51,239 bases of DNA from FEN-1279 sp964501535 (GTDB taxonomy: Bacteria; Bacteroidota; Ignavibacteria; Tepidaquicellales; Tepidaquicellaceae): contig CAZCSV010000010.1 of NCBI GenBank assembly GCA_964501535.1, positions 1 to 51,239 on the forward strand, read 5' to 3'. Every line of letters starts with the position of its first letter. The first letter of the stretch is position 1. Made by a program: the position numbers and the translations under genes. Below the pieces are notes generated by a model. That model searched no databases. It saw nothing but the letters and a program-made list of their open reading frames with translations, and was not told the DNA's origin. Of the stretch, positions 24,506 through 32,745 are shown piece by piece.

Positions 24506-26764
24506 ATGAAAAAATTATTAATTCTTTTCTTTATTTTTTCCTTTTCTGTCTTAATAAATCATACAGAAGCACAAAATATTACGGATGAATACGGGATACA
24601 AAGCACTAACAGGATTATCGGCGGCTTGGGTCTGGCAGCAAGCTATGTGAATATACCTTCTCAATCCGCTTTTAATATCGATACAAACGGAACTCTCGAA
24701 ATGTGGATATATCCAACGGCAACAACGGGAAATAACAGATGTATGATATCAAAAGGTTCAACCTCAAATGTATCGTTTTTATTCGGAATATGGGGAGCCG
24801 ACGGGAGGATGTTCTTGAGAATCGGAAATACTGATTTTCTGAATACGGGCGGTCTGGCAGTCCCCGTAAATCAATGGTCGCATGTTGCAGTTACATGGAG
24901 CGGTATGCCGAATTACACCGTAATATTTTATTTGAACGGTGTACAGAGTTTTGTTCCTGTGACCGGCATTGCAACCTTTAATTACAATAATGACGCTATA
25001 AGAATTGGCGGCAGCCAGGCATTTACTTCATATGCGTTTCAGGGAAACATCGATGAAGTCAGATTATGGAATACCGCAAATTCATTGAATCAGATTGTAT
25101 GCAACAGGTTTATCGGGTTGGGTGACAGGGCAAATTCTAATACGAATTATGCTCTTACTTCGAACAGTATGTATTACGGTCTGGTATCTTCCTGGACTTT
25201 TAATTCGAGCGGAACCACAGTATATGATTACATAAATAACTACAACGGAACTTATGTCGGCTCTGCCGCTCCTTCCGCTACTGTTCTGGGTGTACCTATT
25301 CCATATAACTTTGCACTTAAATTGCCCGGAGGTCCGAACGATTTTGTATCGGTTCCAAGCAGTACAACATTCGACCAGTATTCGGACGGAAGTCTGGAAT
25401 TGTGGTTTAAACCAATTACATTTGCAACTGAGCAGGTCTTGCTGTCAAAAGGTGAAAGCGTAAATATGTCGTTTATATTTGGTGTAACTCCGTCTTCAGG
25501 TAAGCTGTATTTCGGTACGGGAGGAAATATAACCATAAACAGTTCCGGGACATCGCTTAATTTAAACCAGTGGAATCACGTTGCAGTCACTTGGTCAACT
25601 TCAGGTTCGAATTTCGTGGTGAATTTTTATAAAAACGGAACAAAAAACGGTTCGACTGCAACCATACCGAAAACATTCGGTATTAATACCGACCCGTTCG
25701 TAATCGGCAGTTCAATATTATATGCAACACCGGCTAAAGGCTTTATTGATGAAGTGCGCCTCTGGCATCCCGCTCTTACTGAAGCACAGATTAAAACAAA
25801 TATGTTTGCTTCCTGCAGAAGCATTACAACACCTTCGGGTTTATTGGGTGCTTGGAACTTCGACGGTAACCTGACAAACTTTACCTCCACATCGGGATTG
25901 AATGGTTCATTTAAACACCATATTAATACTTATATTAGATTCAGCGGCTATTCAAACGATACGGTTTCAGGCGCATACGGCTCAGGATTCTTGTCCCACA
26001 GCACTGTCATAAACAGAACCGGCTCGCCGAATCCTTTTCCCTATAGTTTTTATTGCAGAAGCCCTTTCAAAACAATTCCCGATAACAATACAAACGGAGT
26101 AACGGATACAATTTCAATTTCCGGTCCGCAGGGATTTGTCTCATCGGTGGAAGTTTTCTTATCGATACAACATACATATATCGGGGATTTAACAATTTCG
26201 CTTACATCTCCGAATGGAACGACAAAAAATCTTACCGCTAAAAACGCAGGCTCAGGGAAAAATATTTTATCTTTCTTCGCAGATAATTTTTCGTACCTGC
26301 CGTCAAGTACTTCGTATCTGCCGCCCTGGGGATTCATTAGACCTATTGCGACATTCGGGAATTTCGGAGGAACTCTTGCCCAGGGTAACTGGGTGATGAA
26401 GTGCATCGATGATGCCGGCTCCGATATTGGCGTTCTGCAGGGATGGGGTTTGAAATTTGTTCTAACTACAAACATAAACCAGACATCAAATCAAATACCC
26501 GACAGATATATGCTGTACCAGAATTACCCGAATCCGTTTAATCCTAATACTAACATTAAATATCAGATTGTTAAAGACGGTTTCGTTTCGCTGAAAATAT
26601 TCGATATACTCGGTAGAAATGTAATTTCCTTGATTAACGAAAAACAAACAGCAGGAACTTATGAAATCCAATTTGACGGTTTCAATTTATCATCGGGAGT
26701 CTATTTTTATAAACTGGAAACGGATGGTTTCACCGATATAAAGAAAATGTCATTAATTAAATAG
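24506..26764 (+). CDS. Secreted LamG-LamG-P-domain protein with T9SS sorting domain
   Basis: This 752-residue protein has a signal peptide (about 1-22) and two concanavalin-like LamG domains (about 40-190 and 265-425). Each LamG domain shows the pattern GTLEMWIYP or GSLELWFKP, QWSHVAVTWS or QWNHVAVTWS, and IDEVRLW. A proprotein-convertase P-domain follows at about 520-655 (HTYIGDLTISLTSPNGT and GNWVMKCIDDAG). The type A sorting domain at the end reads NYPNPFNPNTNIKY to KKMSLIK. P-domains usually accompany subtilisin-like proteases, but no protease domain is present here. Binding to surface glycans or proteins is the likely role. A strong hairpin follows the stop. Confidence 0.9.
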   Translation: MKKLLILFFIFSFSVLINHTEAQNITDEYGIQSTNRIIGGLGLAASYVNIPSQSAFNIDTNGTLEMWIYPTATTGNNRCMISKGSTSNVSFLFGIWGADGRMFLRIGNTDFLNTGGLAVPVNQWSHVAVTWSGMPNYTVIFYLNGVQSFVPVTGIATFNYNNDAIRIGGSQAFTSYAFQGNIDEVRLWNTANSLNQIVCNRFIGLGDRANSNTNYALTSNSMYYGLVSSWTFNSSGTTVYDYINNYNGTYVGSAAPSATVLGVPIPYNFALKLPGGPNDFVSVPSSTTFDQYSDGSLELWFKPITFATEQVLLSKGESVNMSFIFGVTPSSGKLYFGTGGNITINSSGTSLNLNQWNHVAVTWSTSGSNFVVNFYKNGTKNGSTATIPKTFGINTDPFVIGSSILYATPAKGFIDEVRLWHPALTEAQIKTNMFASCRSITTPSGLLGAWNFDGNLTNFTSTSGLNGSFKHHINTYIRFSGYSNDTVSGAYGSGFLSHSTVINRTGSPNPFPYSFYCRSPFKTIPDNNTNGVTDTISISGPQGFVSSVEVFLSIQHTYIGDLTISLTSPNGTTKNLTAKNAGSGKNILSFFADNFSYLPSSTSYLPPWGFIRPIATFGNFGGTLAQGNWVMKCIDDAGSDIGVLQGWGLKFVLTTNINQTSNQIPDRYMLYQNYPNPFNPNTNIKYQIVKDGFVSLKIFDILGRNVISLINEKQTAGTYEIQFDGFNLSSGVYFYKLETDGFTDIKKMSLIK

Positions 26765-26778
26765 ATTAAATTAAACTT

Positions 26779-26842
26779 CAGCCGTTTTGGAATTTATTTG
26801 TGAATTTCAGTTTTCATAATACTTTTCCAAAACGGCTGTTTT
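26779..26842 (+). terminator. Intrinsic terminator after the LamG protein
   Basis: A 14-bp perfect stem (CAGCCGTTTTGGAA at 26779-26792, its complement at 26825-26838) with a 32-base loop is followed by TTTTAT. It separates the surface-protein gene from the convergent end of the hydrogenase signalling operon. Confidence 0.75.
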
Positions 26843-26952
26843 ATCCTTTCTAAAAAAAGATTTTATCTGCGGTTTTATGTCAGAAATTACATAAAAAAAA
26901 CTCCTTTATGCTCTTCCGAAAATATTAATAAGAAAATTGAAAAAATTTAAAC

Positions 26953-28440
26953 TTAAAACGGAAATTTGATTATGAAGGTGGTTCCTTTGCCGTACTCGCT
27001 TTCGACTTCTATCTTGCCTGAATAAGAATCTATAATCCTTTTAACAATAGATAGCCCGAGACCCGTACCCGGGATGTTTCTTGTCTGTTCGTTTTTTACC
27101 CTGAAAAATTCCTGAAACATTTTATCTTTATCTTCGGGCTTCATTCCTATTCCGGTATCGGAGATTTTTGATATGATATAATTTCCGGATTTGGTTACAC
27201 TGATTTCTATCCTGCCCTTCTCTTTATTGTATTTCATTGCATTGCTCAGAATATTCGTAAACAATCTGTTTATTTCGTTGTAATCGGCTTTTATGGACGG
27301 CAAAGCTTCTTCGAAATTCATGCTGACGATTATTCCTTTTTTCTTTAACTCAAGCTCAAGAAACTCTACATTCGATTTGATAATTTCTGCAATGCTGATT
27401 TCCTTTATCTCCCTTTCTTTTGTTTTGATTTCCATCCGTGAGATATCCAGCAGGTCATTAACCATTTCTATCAATCCCTGCAGGCGTTTCGTCGAGCGTG
27501 ATATGTAATCCTTTTCCTGCTCCGGCTTTACGTTGATATTTTCATCGAGTATTAAATTCATAAATCCCATTACAGCCGCTATCGGTGCTTTCAGTTCGTG
27601 AGCCACCATGGATACGAACTGCGATTTAATATACTCCACTTTCTTTAGCTCGGTAATGTTATTTATTACCGTAACAACACCGGCAAGAGAACCATCGGGA
27701 TGCGGAACTGGCGAGCAGGTAACCTCTACAAATAACTCCCTGTTTGGCTTTAATTCCACCTGTGTCGTATAAGATTTGTTTTCATATCTCTCAGTAGTTA
27801 AGATTTTGTTTATTAACTCCGATACCTCCTTGGGAAGTATGCCGAGTATCTTTTCCCCGATGATTATCTCGTTCAGTTCAAAATACTTTAACGATGCCGG
27901 ATTGAATAATACAAGTTCGCCTTTTTTATTAACTACTATTACTCCATCGATGATTGAGCTTACAATGGTGTTTAGTCTCGATTTCTCGTATGCAATTTCA
28001 AGCAGACGCTCTTCCCTTTCTCTTCGAAGCTTTTCCGATTCGAGTATAAGCAAACGCTTTTCGTAACCCGTCTCGAGATGTTTGATTAATTCCTCGGTTG
28101 TAAATGGCTTTGGTATGTAGCTCTGAGCACCGAGCTTCGTTGCCTCTATCGCAGTATCGAAACTCGCAAAAGCGGTAGCTATATAACATATCGTGTTCGG
28201 CCTTGCTTTCTTTATTTTCTTTAAAACCTCTATGCCGTCTATGTCGGGCATCTTCAGATCTATTATCGCAAGGTCATAATCATTTTTCGTTCCCAGTTTA
28301 ATTCCTTCGGTGCCGTTTTCTGCCGTATCAACTTCGTAACCCTCACCCTGCAGAATTCGCTTGGTACCAATCCTTAATCCCCGCTCATCATCTATTATCA
28401 GCACCCTCGGTTTAATATCTTCGCTTTTGGTTTCTTTCAA
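26953..28440 (-). CDS. REC-PAS-histidine kinase
   Basis: This 495-residue soluble kinase has an N-terminal receiver (VLIIDDERG and IIDLKMPDIDG, residues about 12-125) and a short coiled region. A PAS-type sensor follows (about 155-265), then a HisKA dimerisation domain with the phospho-acceptor His281 in MVAHELKAP. The HATPase domain has NILSNAMKYN, DTGIGM and GTGLGLS. No membrane segments are present. It is the last gene of the operon that starts upstream of hydC. Its receiver could be a target of the hydrogenase-linked kinase, making a relay. No DNA-binding output domain is present. Confidence 0.9.
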   Translation of the reverse strand: MKETKSEDIKPRVLIIDDERGLRIGTKRILQGEGYEVDTAENGTEGIKLGTKNDYDLAIIDLKMPDIDGIEVLKKIKKARPNTICYIATAFASFDTAIEATKLGAQSYIPKPFTTEELIKHLETGYEKRLLILESEKLRREREERLLEIAYEKSRLNTIVSSIIDGVIVVNKKGELVLFNPASLKYFELNEIIIGEKILGILPKEVSELINKILTTERYENKSYTTQVELKPNRELFVEVTCSPVPHPDGSLAGVVTVINNITELKKVEYIKSQFVSMVAHELKAPIAAVMGFMNLILDENINVKPEQEKDYISRSTKRLQGLIEMVNDLLDISRMEIKTKEREIKEISIAEIIKSNVEFLELELKKKGIIVSMNFEEALPSIKADYNEINRLFTNILSNAMKYNKEKGRIEISVTKSGNYIISKISDTGIGMKPEDKDKMFQEFFRVKNEQTRNIPGTGLGLSIVKRIIDSYSGKIEVESEYGKGTTFIIKFPF

Positions 28441-28515
28441 CTTTTTTATTGTTTATATCCGGATAATTTTTATTGTATATTCTTGCTTGCCAACAACCTT
28501 TAGTTCTTATTACTA

Positions 28516-28926
28516 TTATTTCTTATACTTAATAAACGCCTCTTCAAGCTTCGATGTCAACTGCTCGATGTTAATTGGCTTGTCGAACCAACCGTCTGCA
28601 TTTATCCATTCCTGCTCTTCACTCGTCGAAGCTCCGAATTTCATTCCCGTTACATATGTCGCCGACGTTAATAAAAACACCGGAATCGTTTTTCCATGCT
28701 CGTCTCTTTTTATCTTGTGTGAAAGAATAAATCCTGCATCGTGTTCCTCCATAATTAAATCCAGAACACATGCATCAGGTTTCTCTTTTTTGAAAATATC
28801 CATGGCATCTTTCATATTGCTTGCAACAACCACACCATAGCCTTTTGATTCTAGGAGCACTTTATTCTGCTCCAGCAGGTCAAGGTCGTCGTCAACCAAT
28901 AATATCTTCTTTTTTGAATTCTCCAT
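28516..28926 (-). CDS. Single-domain response regulator
   Basis: This 136-residue lone receiver domain has the acidic pocket LLVDDDLDL, the phospho-acceptor region VLDLIMEEHDAGF, the Thr/Ser switch FLLTSATYV and Lys in DKPIN. It has no output domain. The DLIMEEHDAGF loop resembles that of the other lone receiver at 35787-36155 (DVMMDEPDDGF), so these belong to one subfamily associated with hydrogenase kinases. It lies between the hydrogenase-kinase fusion and the REC-PAS kinase and presumably shuttles phosphate between them or to an unlinked protein. Confidence 0.9.
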   Translation of the reverse strand: MENSKKKILLVDDDLDLLEQNKVLLESKGYGVVVASNMKDAMDIFKKEKPDACVLDLIMEEHDAGFILSHKIKRDEHGKTIPVFLLTSATYVTGMKFGASTSEEQEWINADGWFDKPINIEQLTSKLEEAFIKYKK

Positions 28927-28956
28927 TTTATATAATTTTTATTTTTTCAAATTCAC

Positions 28957-30930
28957 TTAATTATTACTTAAAGGCAACCGAATAAAAAAGGTCGTCCCCT
29001 CACCAACCATACTGACGGCTTTTATGTCTCCCTTATGCATTTTAATAATCCCGTATGTAATTGCCAAGCCCAAACCCGTTCCCTTTCCAATCTTCTTCGT
29101 TGTAAAAAACGGCGTGAAAAGTTTGCTCATGTTTTCCTTTGGGATACCGCCGCCCGTGTCTTTTATCTCGGTAATGAAATATTTATCCTCTTTCGAGAAC
29201 CTGATTGAAATCTTTTTTACAGGTCTCTCATCCATCGCCTCGCAAGCATTATTTATAACGTTCAGTAAAACCTGCTTTAGCTGGTCTTCATCACCCGGTA
29301 TTACGGTGTTTTCCGTATCTCTCGCTATACTAAATGAGATTCCCTTGAATTCAGGTTTGAGCATTACGGATTTCAGTATCGTGTTGACTATTTCAAAAAT
29401 ATCCACATCCGATATCTTCAACCGCCCCTGCCTTGCAAAATTTAATAGGTTTGCAACAATGTTTTTACACCTGTTCGTTTCCTCCGCAATAAGGTCAAGG
29501 TCTTCTATCGACTGAGGATTATCAATTCTGTCTTTGATTTCTTTTTTTATCAGCGAGGTATATAATAAAATCGTTCCCAGTGGATTGTTGATTTCATGGG
29601 CAACACCTGCCGCAAGCTGACCGATAGACGCTAACTTTTCGGCTGACTGTAACTGCTCCTGCGTCTCTTTCAGGTCGATATATGCTTTCTCGAGCTTGTC
29701 AATCATATACGGCAGACACATATCGTTTTCTGCGAGCCCTTTTGCTATTGCTATCGCATATTCCCTGCAGGTCTTATATCCGCATGAACCGCAGTTTAAT
29801 TCGTCCTGCTTAGTAAATTTATTCGTCTGTGCTAATATCTCTTTTATCTTCTCCTCGTCAGGTGTTTGAATCCTCTTGTCCTTGTATTCAAAATTTCTCG
29901 ATAAATCCAGGTCCCTGCTGTTATATATGTTGCTCTTCCAGACTTGCTTGTCCACCATTCTGTTCTTCCATTCTATGTAATCTATTACCTTTGCTCTTCG
30001 TGAATAATAGTTCAGCTTGCTGTCAATAGCGGGACCCGATATACATCCCTCGCAAAACAAAATATCTATAAACTTAGCATTAATTTTATTGTGAAGAAGC
30101 TCGTTCAATATCTCTTCGACTTTGGTTTTCCCATCAACAACAATGATTTCCTTTTCGAGTATATCCCCCGATATATCAGCTGATTTTAACAGACCTCCCG
30201 CAAGTGGATATGATTTTCCCATATAGGAATGCGGTGCATCAAAATCAGACTCCGGCAAATCGTTTATATATATATTATTACTTAGTAATAATCCCTTTAT
30301 CTCTTCAAATGTTAATACCGCATCTATTGTTCCTTTTACGGCAGGATTAATTATTTCGCTTTTCTTTGCAATGCAGGGTCCTATAAAAACAATTTTTATA
30401 TCGTCACCGTAATTTTTTTTCAAAAATCTTCCCATCGCAATCATCGGAGAAACTACCTTGGCAAGCTTCGGAATCAGCTCACAATAATAATTTTCGATAT
30501 AATTATATACAGCGGGACATGCAGAACTTATTATCGTAACATCGGGATTCTTCTTAAGCTCTTCTGCGTAAATACCGCTTATCAAATCCGCTCCGAACGC
30601 TGTCTCCATTACCTTTGAAAAACCAAGTTTCCTCAATGCGGTAGGCAGTCTTTTGTAGTCATCTGGAAATGATGCAGGAAACGAAGGAGCTACAAGTGCA
30701 AATGTTTTTTCACTTTTTAAAATTTCATCCCGCACAGGCTCGATATCGCTTTTTATACTTTTAGCATTTTGTGAGCATACAGTAACACAATGACCGCAGC
30801 TTATACACCTGTCCGGAATAACAACTGCCTGCCCTCCTTCCACCCTGATGGCTATAGCCGGGCATTCCCTCACGCATGAGTAACATCTCTTGCAAAGATA
30901 CGGTATCGTTTGTACTATTCCTTCTGTCAT
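28957..30930 (-). CDS. Sensory [FeFe]-hydrogenase fused to a histidine kinase (HydS-type)
   Basis: This 657-residue fusion is probably an H2 or redox sensor. In order it has a two-cluster ferredoxin (CKRCYSCVREC and CISCGHCVTVC, about 13-55) and a [FeFe]-hydrogenase H-cluster domain (about 70-330). A four-Cys FeS domain follows (CGSCGYKTC, final C in NDMCLPYM, about 375-412). Last is a kinase with phospho-acceptor His445 in GVAHEINNPLG and an ATPase with NVINNACEAM, DTGGGI and GTGLGLAI. H-cluster motifs are the sensory kind. L1 is SSACPAV, with Ala137 replacing the proton-relay Cys but ligand C138 kept. L2 is GPCIAKKSE and L3 is LFCEGCISGP. This matches known group C HydS-like enzymes, which are slow catalysts. 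It has no PAS domain between sensor and kinase. It is co-directional with hydCBA, 58 bases after hydA. Confidence 0.93.
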   Translation of the reverse strand: MTEGIVQTIPYLCKRCYSCVRECPAIAIRVEGGQAVVIPDRCISCGHCVTVCSQNAKSIKSDIEPVRDEILKSEKTFALVAPSFPASFPDDYKRLPTALRKLGFSKVMETAFGADLISGIYAEELKKNPDVTIISSACPAVYNYIENYYCELIPKLAKVVSPMIAMGRFLKKNYGDDIKIVFIGPCIAKKSEIINPAVKGTIDAVLTFEEIKGLLLSNNIYINDLPESDFDAPHSYMGKSYPLAGGLLKSADISGDILEKEIIVVDGKTKVEEILNELLHNKINAKFIDILFCEGCISGPAIDSKLNYYSRRAKVIDYIEWKNRMVDKQVWKSNIYNSRDLDLSRNFEYKDKRIQTPDEEKIKEILAQTNKFTKQDELNCGSCGYKTCREYAIAIAKGLAENDMCLPYMIDKLEKAYIDLKETQEQLQSAEKLASIGQLAAGVAHEINNPLGTILLYTSLIKKEIKDRIDNPQSIEDLDLIAEETNRCKNIVANLLNFARQGRLKISDVDIFEIVNTILKSVMLKPEFKGISFSIARDTENTVIPGDEDQLKQVLLNVINNACEAMDERPVKKISIRFSKEDKYFITEIKDTGGGIPKENMSKLFTPFFTTKKIGKGTGLGLAITYGIIKMHKGDIKAVSMVGEGTTFFIRLPLSNN

Positions 30931-30988
30931 TACTGTTTTTTATCTTTTAGAAAACTTATTTTATTTACCGGTTTCAATTTCTTATTAT

Positions 30989-32704
30989 TTATTTCTTCCT
31001 TGAAGTATATGTCGTATGTAAAATCTCATGTGCCTTGTGACCATTCGGCTCGACAAGAAATTCTTTGTATAACGTTTTTACAGCTTCATTTTCATGTGAT
31101 TTTCTGTGAAACATTTTTCTGTCAATGTCGTACAATGCCTTAACCCGCTTTAAAAGCTTTTCCGGTTTACTGTGTATCGGCTGACCGCCGCCGTTTATAC
31201 AACCGCCCGGACAAGCCATAACTTCAACAAAGTGGTACTTGCATATCCCCTGTTCGATTTCATCCAATATCTTTGCGACATTACCGACTCCGTTTACCAC
31301 GGCAACGTTTAAATCCATTTCATTTATCTTTACTGTTAATTCCTTTATCCCTTCAAAACCTCTTATGTCTTCAAATTCAAGTTTCTCTAACTCCTTACCT
31401 GTTAACATATTGTATGCGGTTCTCAAAGCGGCTTCCATAACACCTCCGCTCGTTCCGAATATCACTGCGGCACCGGTGGACTCTCCAAGTGGATTGTCGA
31501 AATTATCCTGAGGTAAATCCGCAAAATTTATTCCGGCCATGTTAAAGAACCTAACAAGTTCCCGAGTCGTTAAAACTGCGTCAACATCCGCTAAATGCTC
31601 TTCTTTTAATTCAGGCCTATCAGATTCGAATTTCTTTACCGTGCAAGGCATAATTGAAACCACGTATATGTCTTTCGGGTCAATACCCATTTTTTTTGCA
31701 TAATATGTCTTCAAAACCGCACCTTCCATTTCGTGTGGCGATTTACAGGTTGATACGTGCTTCAGTAAATTAGGTCTGTTATGCTCGATATACTTTACCC
31801 ATCCCGGGCAGCAGCTTGTAAACATCGGCAGGGGCTTCTTATTGGTTATTCTGTTTATCAGCTCAGTCGCTTCTTCCATTATTGTTAAATCCGCCGCAAA
31901 ATTTGTGTCGAATACCCTCTTAAACCCGAGTCTCCTTAAACCCGTTACAATCTGTCCCGTTACATCCGAACCAAGGGGCATATTATATTCCTCTCCGAGT
32001 GATGCTCTTACAGCCGGGGCTATCTGAACAACACAATATTTGTTTTTGCTGCTAAGCGCATTAGAAACTTCCTTGGAGGCACTCTTCTCTCGCAATGCCG
32101 CAGTCGGACACACAAGAATACATTGCCCGCATAATATGCAATCGCTTATGTTTATTCCTTTATTATACGGAGTCGTTACTATGCTCTGAAATCCCCTCTT
32201 TGTAAAATCTATCGCACCTACTTTTTGCACTTCATTGCAAATCCTGACACATCGTCCGCATAATATGCATTTTGCAGGATCCCTCTCTATTGATGGACTC
32301 GAAATATCTATTGCGTGCTCTTTTGATTCCCCGGTATACCTGTGCTCTCTTACTCCGTATTGCGCAGATAAATCCTGTAACTCGCAGTTCTTATTCCTGA
32401 CGCAAATCAAACAGTCTTGCGGATGGTTTTCAATAAGAAGCTCTACAATTGTCTTTCTCGCTCTTCTTACCCTTGCAGAATTTGTTTCCACTACCATCCC
32501 CTCAATAACCGGATATGCACAACTCGGTATTAAACCTCTCTGCCCTTCGACTTCAACCGAACAGATTCTGCAGGCACCCGTGGGAAATAATCCCTTAATA
32601 TGACACAAAGTGGGTATTGCTATACCTGCCGATTTTGCAGCCTCAAGAATCGTCATTCCTTCTTCCGCATTTACTTTGATTTTATTTATTGTTAGTTCTA
32701 CCAT
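30989..32704 (-). CDS. hydA: [FeFe]-hydrogenase catalytic subunit HydA, canonical
   Basis: This 571-residue group A hydrogenase has an N-terminal [2Fe-2S] domain (CHIKGLFPTGACRIC), a His/Cys motif (HPQDCLICVRNKNC) and two [4Fe-4S] motifs (CILCGRCVRIC and CILCGQCILVCP). The complete H-cluster motifs are TSCCPGW (residues 296-302), MPCTVKKFE and VMACPGGCINGGGQP. With HydB and HydC just upstream it should form a trimeric electron-bifurcating hydrogenase coupling H2 to NAD(H) and ferredoxin, as in Thermotoga and Acetobacterium. It is shorter than the 638-residue paralogue in this window, mainly at the N-terminus and in loops, and has all ligands. Confidence 0.95.
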   Translation of the reverse strand: MVELTINKIKVNAEEGMTILEAAKSAGIAIPTLCHIKGLFPTGACRICSVEVEGQRGLIPSCAYPVIEGMVVETNSARVRRARKTIVELLIENHPQDCLICVRNKNCELQDLSAQYGVREHRYTGESKEHAIDISSPSIERDPAKCILCGRCVRICNEVQKVGAIDFTKRGFQSIVTTPYNKGINISDCILCGQCILVCPTAALREKSASKEVSNALSSKNKYCVVQIAPAVRASLGEEYNMPLGSDVTGQIVTGLRRLGFKRVFDTNFAADLTIMEEATELINRITNKKPLPMFTSCCPGWVKYIEHNRPNLLKHVSTCKSPHEMEGAVLKTYYAKKMGIDPKDIYVVSIMPCTVKKFESDRPELKEEHLADVDAVLTTRELVRFFNMAGINFADLPQDNFDNPLGESTGAAVIFGTSGGVMEAALRTAYNMLTGKELEKLEFEDIRGFEGIKELTVKINEMDLNVAVVNGVGNVAKILDEIEQGICKYHFVEVMACPGGCINGGGQPIHSKPEKLLKRVKALYDIDRKMFHRKSHENEAVKTLYKEFLVEPNGHKAHEILHTTYTSRKK

Positions 32705-32745
32705 AAAAAACTCTTCTGCCTTATAAATAATTTATAAATTAAACT

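Noticed and set aside
28957..30930. Reading the hydrogenase-kinase fusion as a catalytic group A hydrogenase
   Set aside because: The L1 motif has Ala at the proton-relay position, L2 and L3 are of the sensory type, and the C-terminal kinase is intact.
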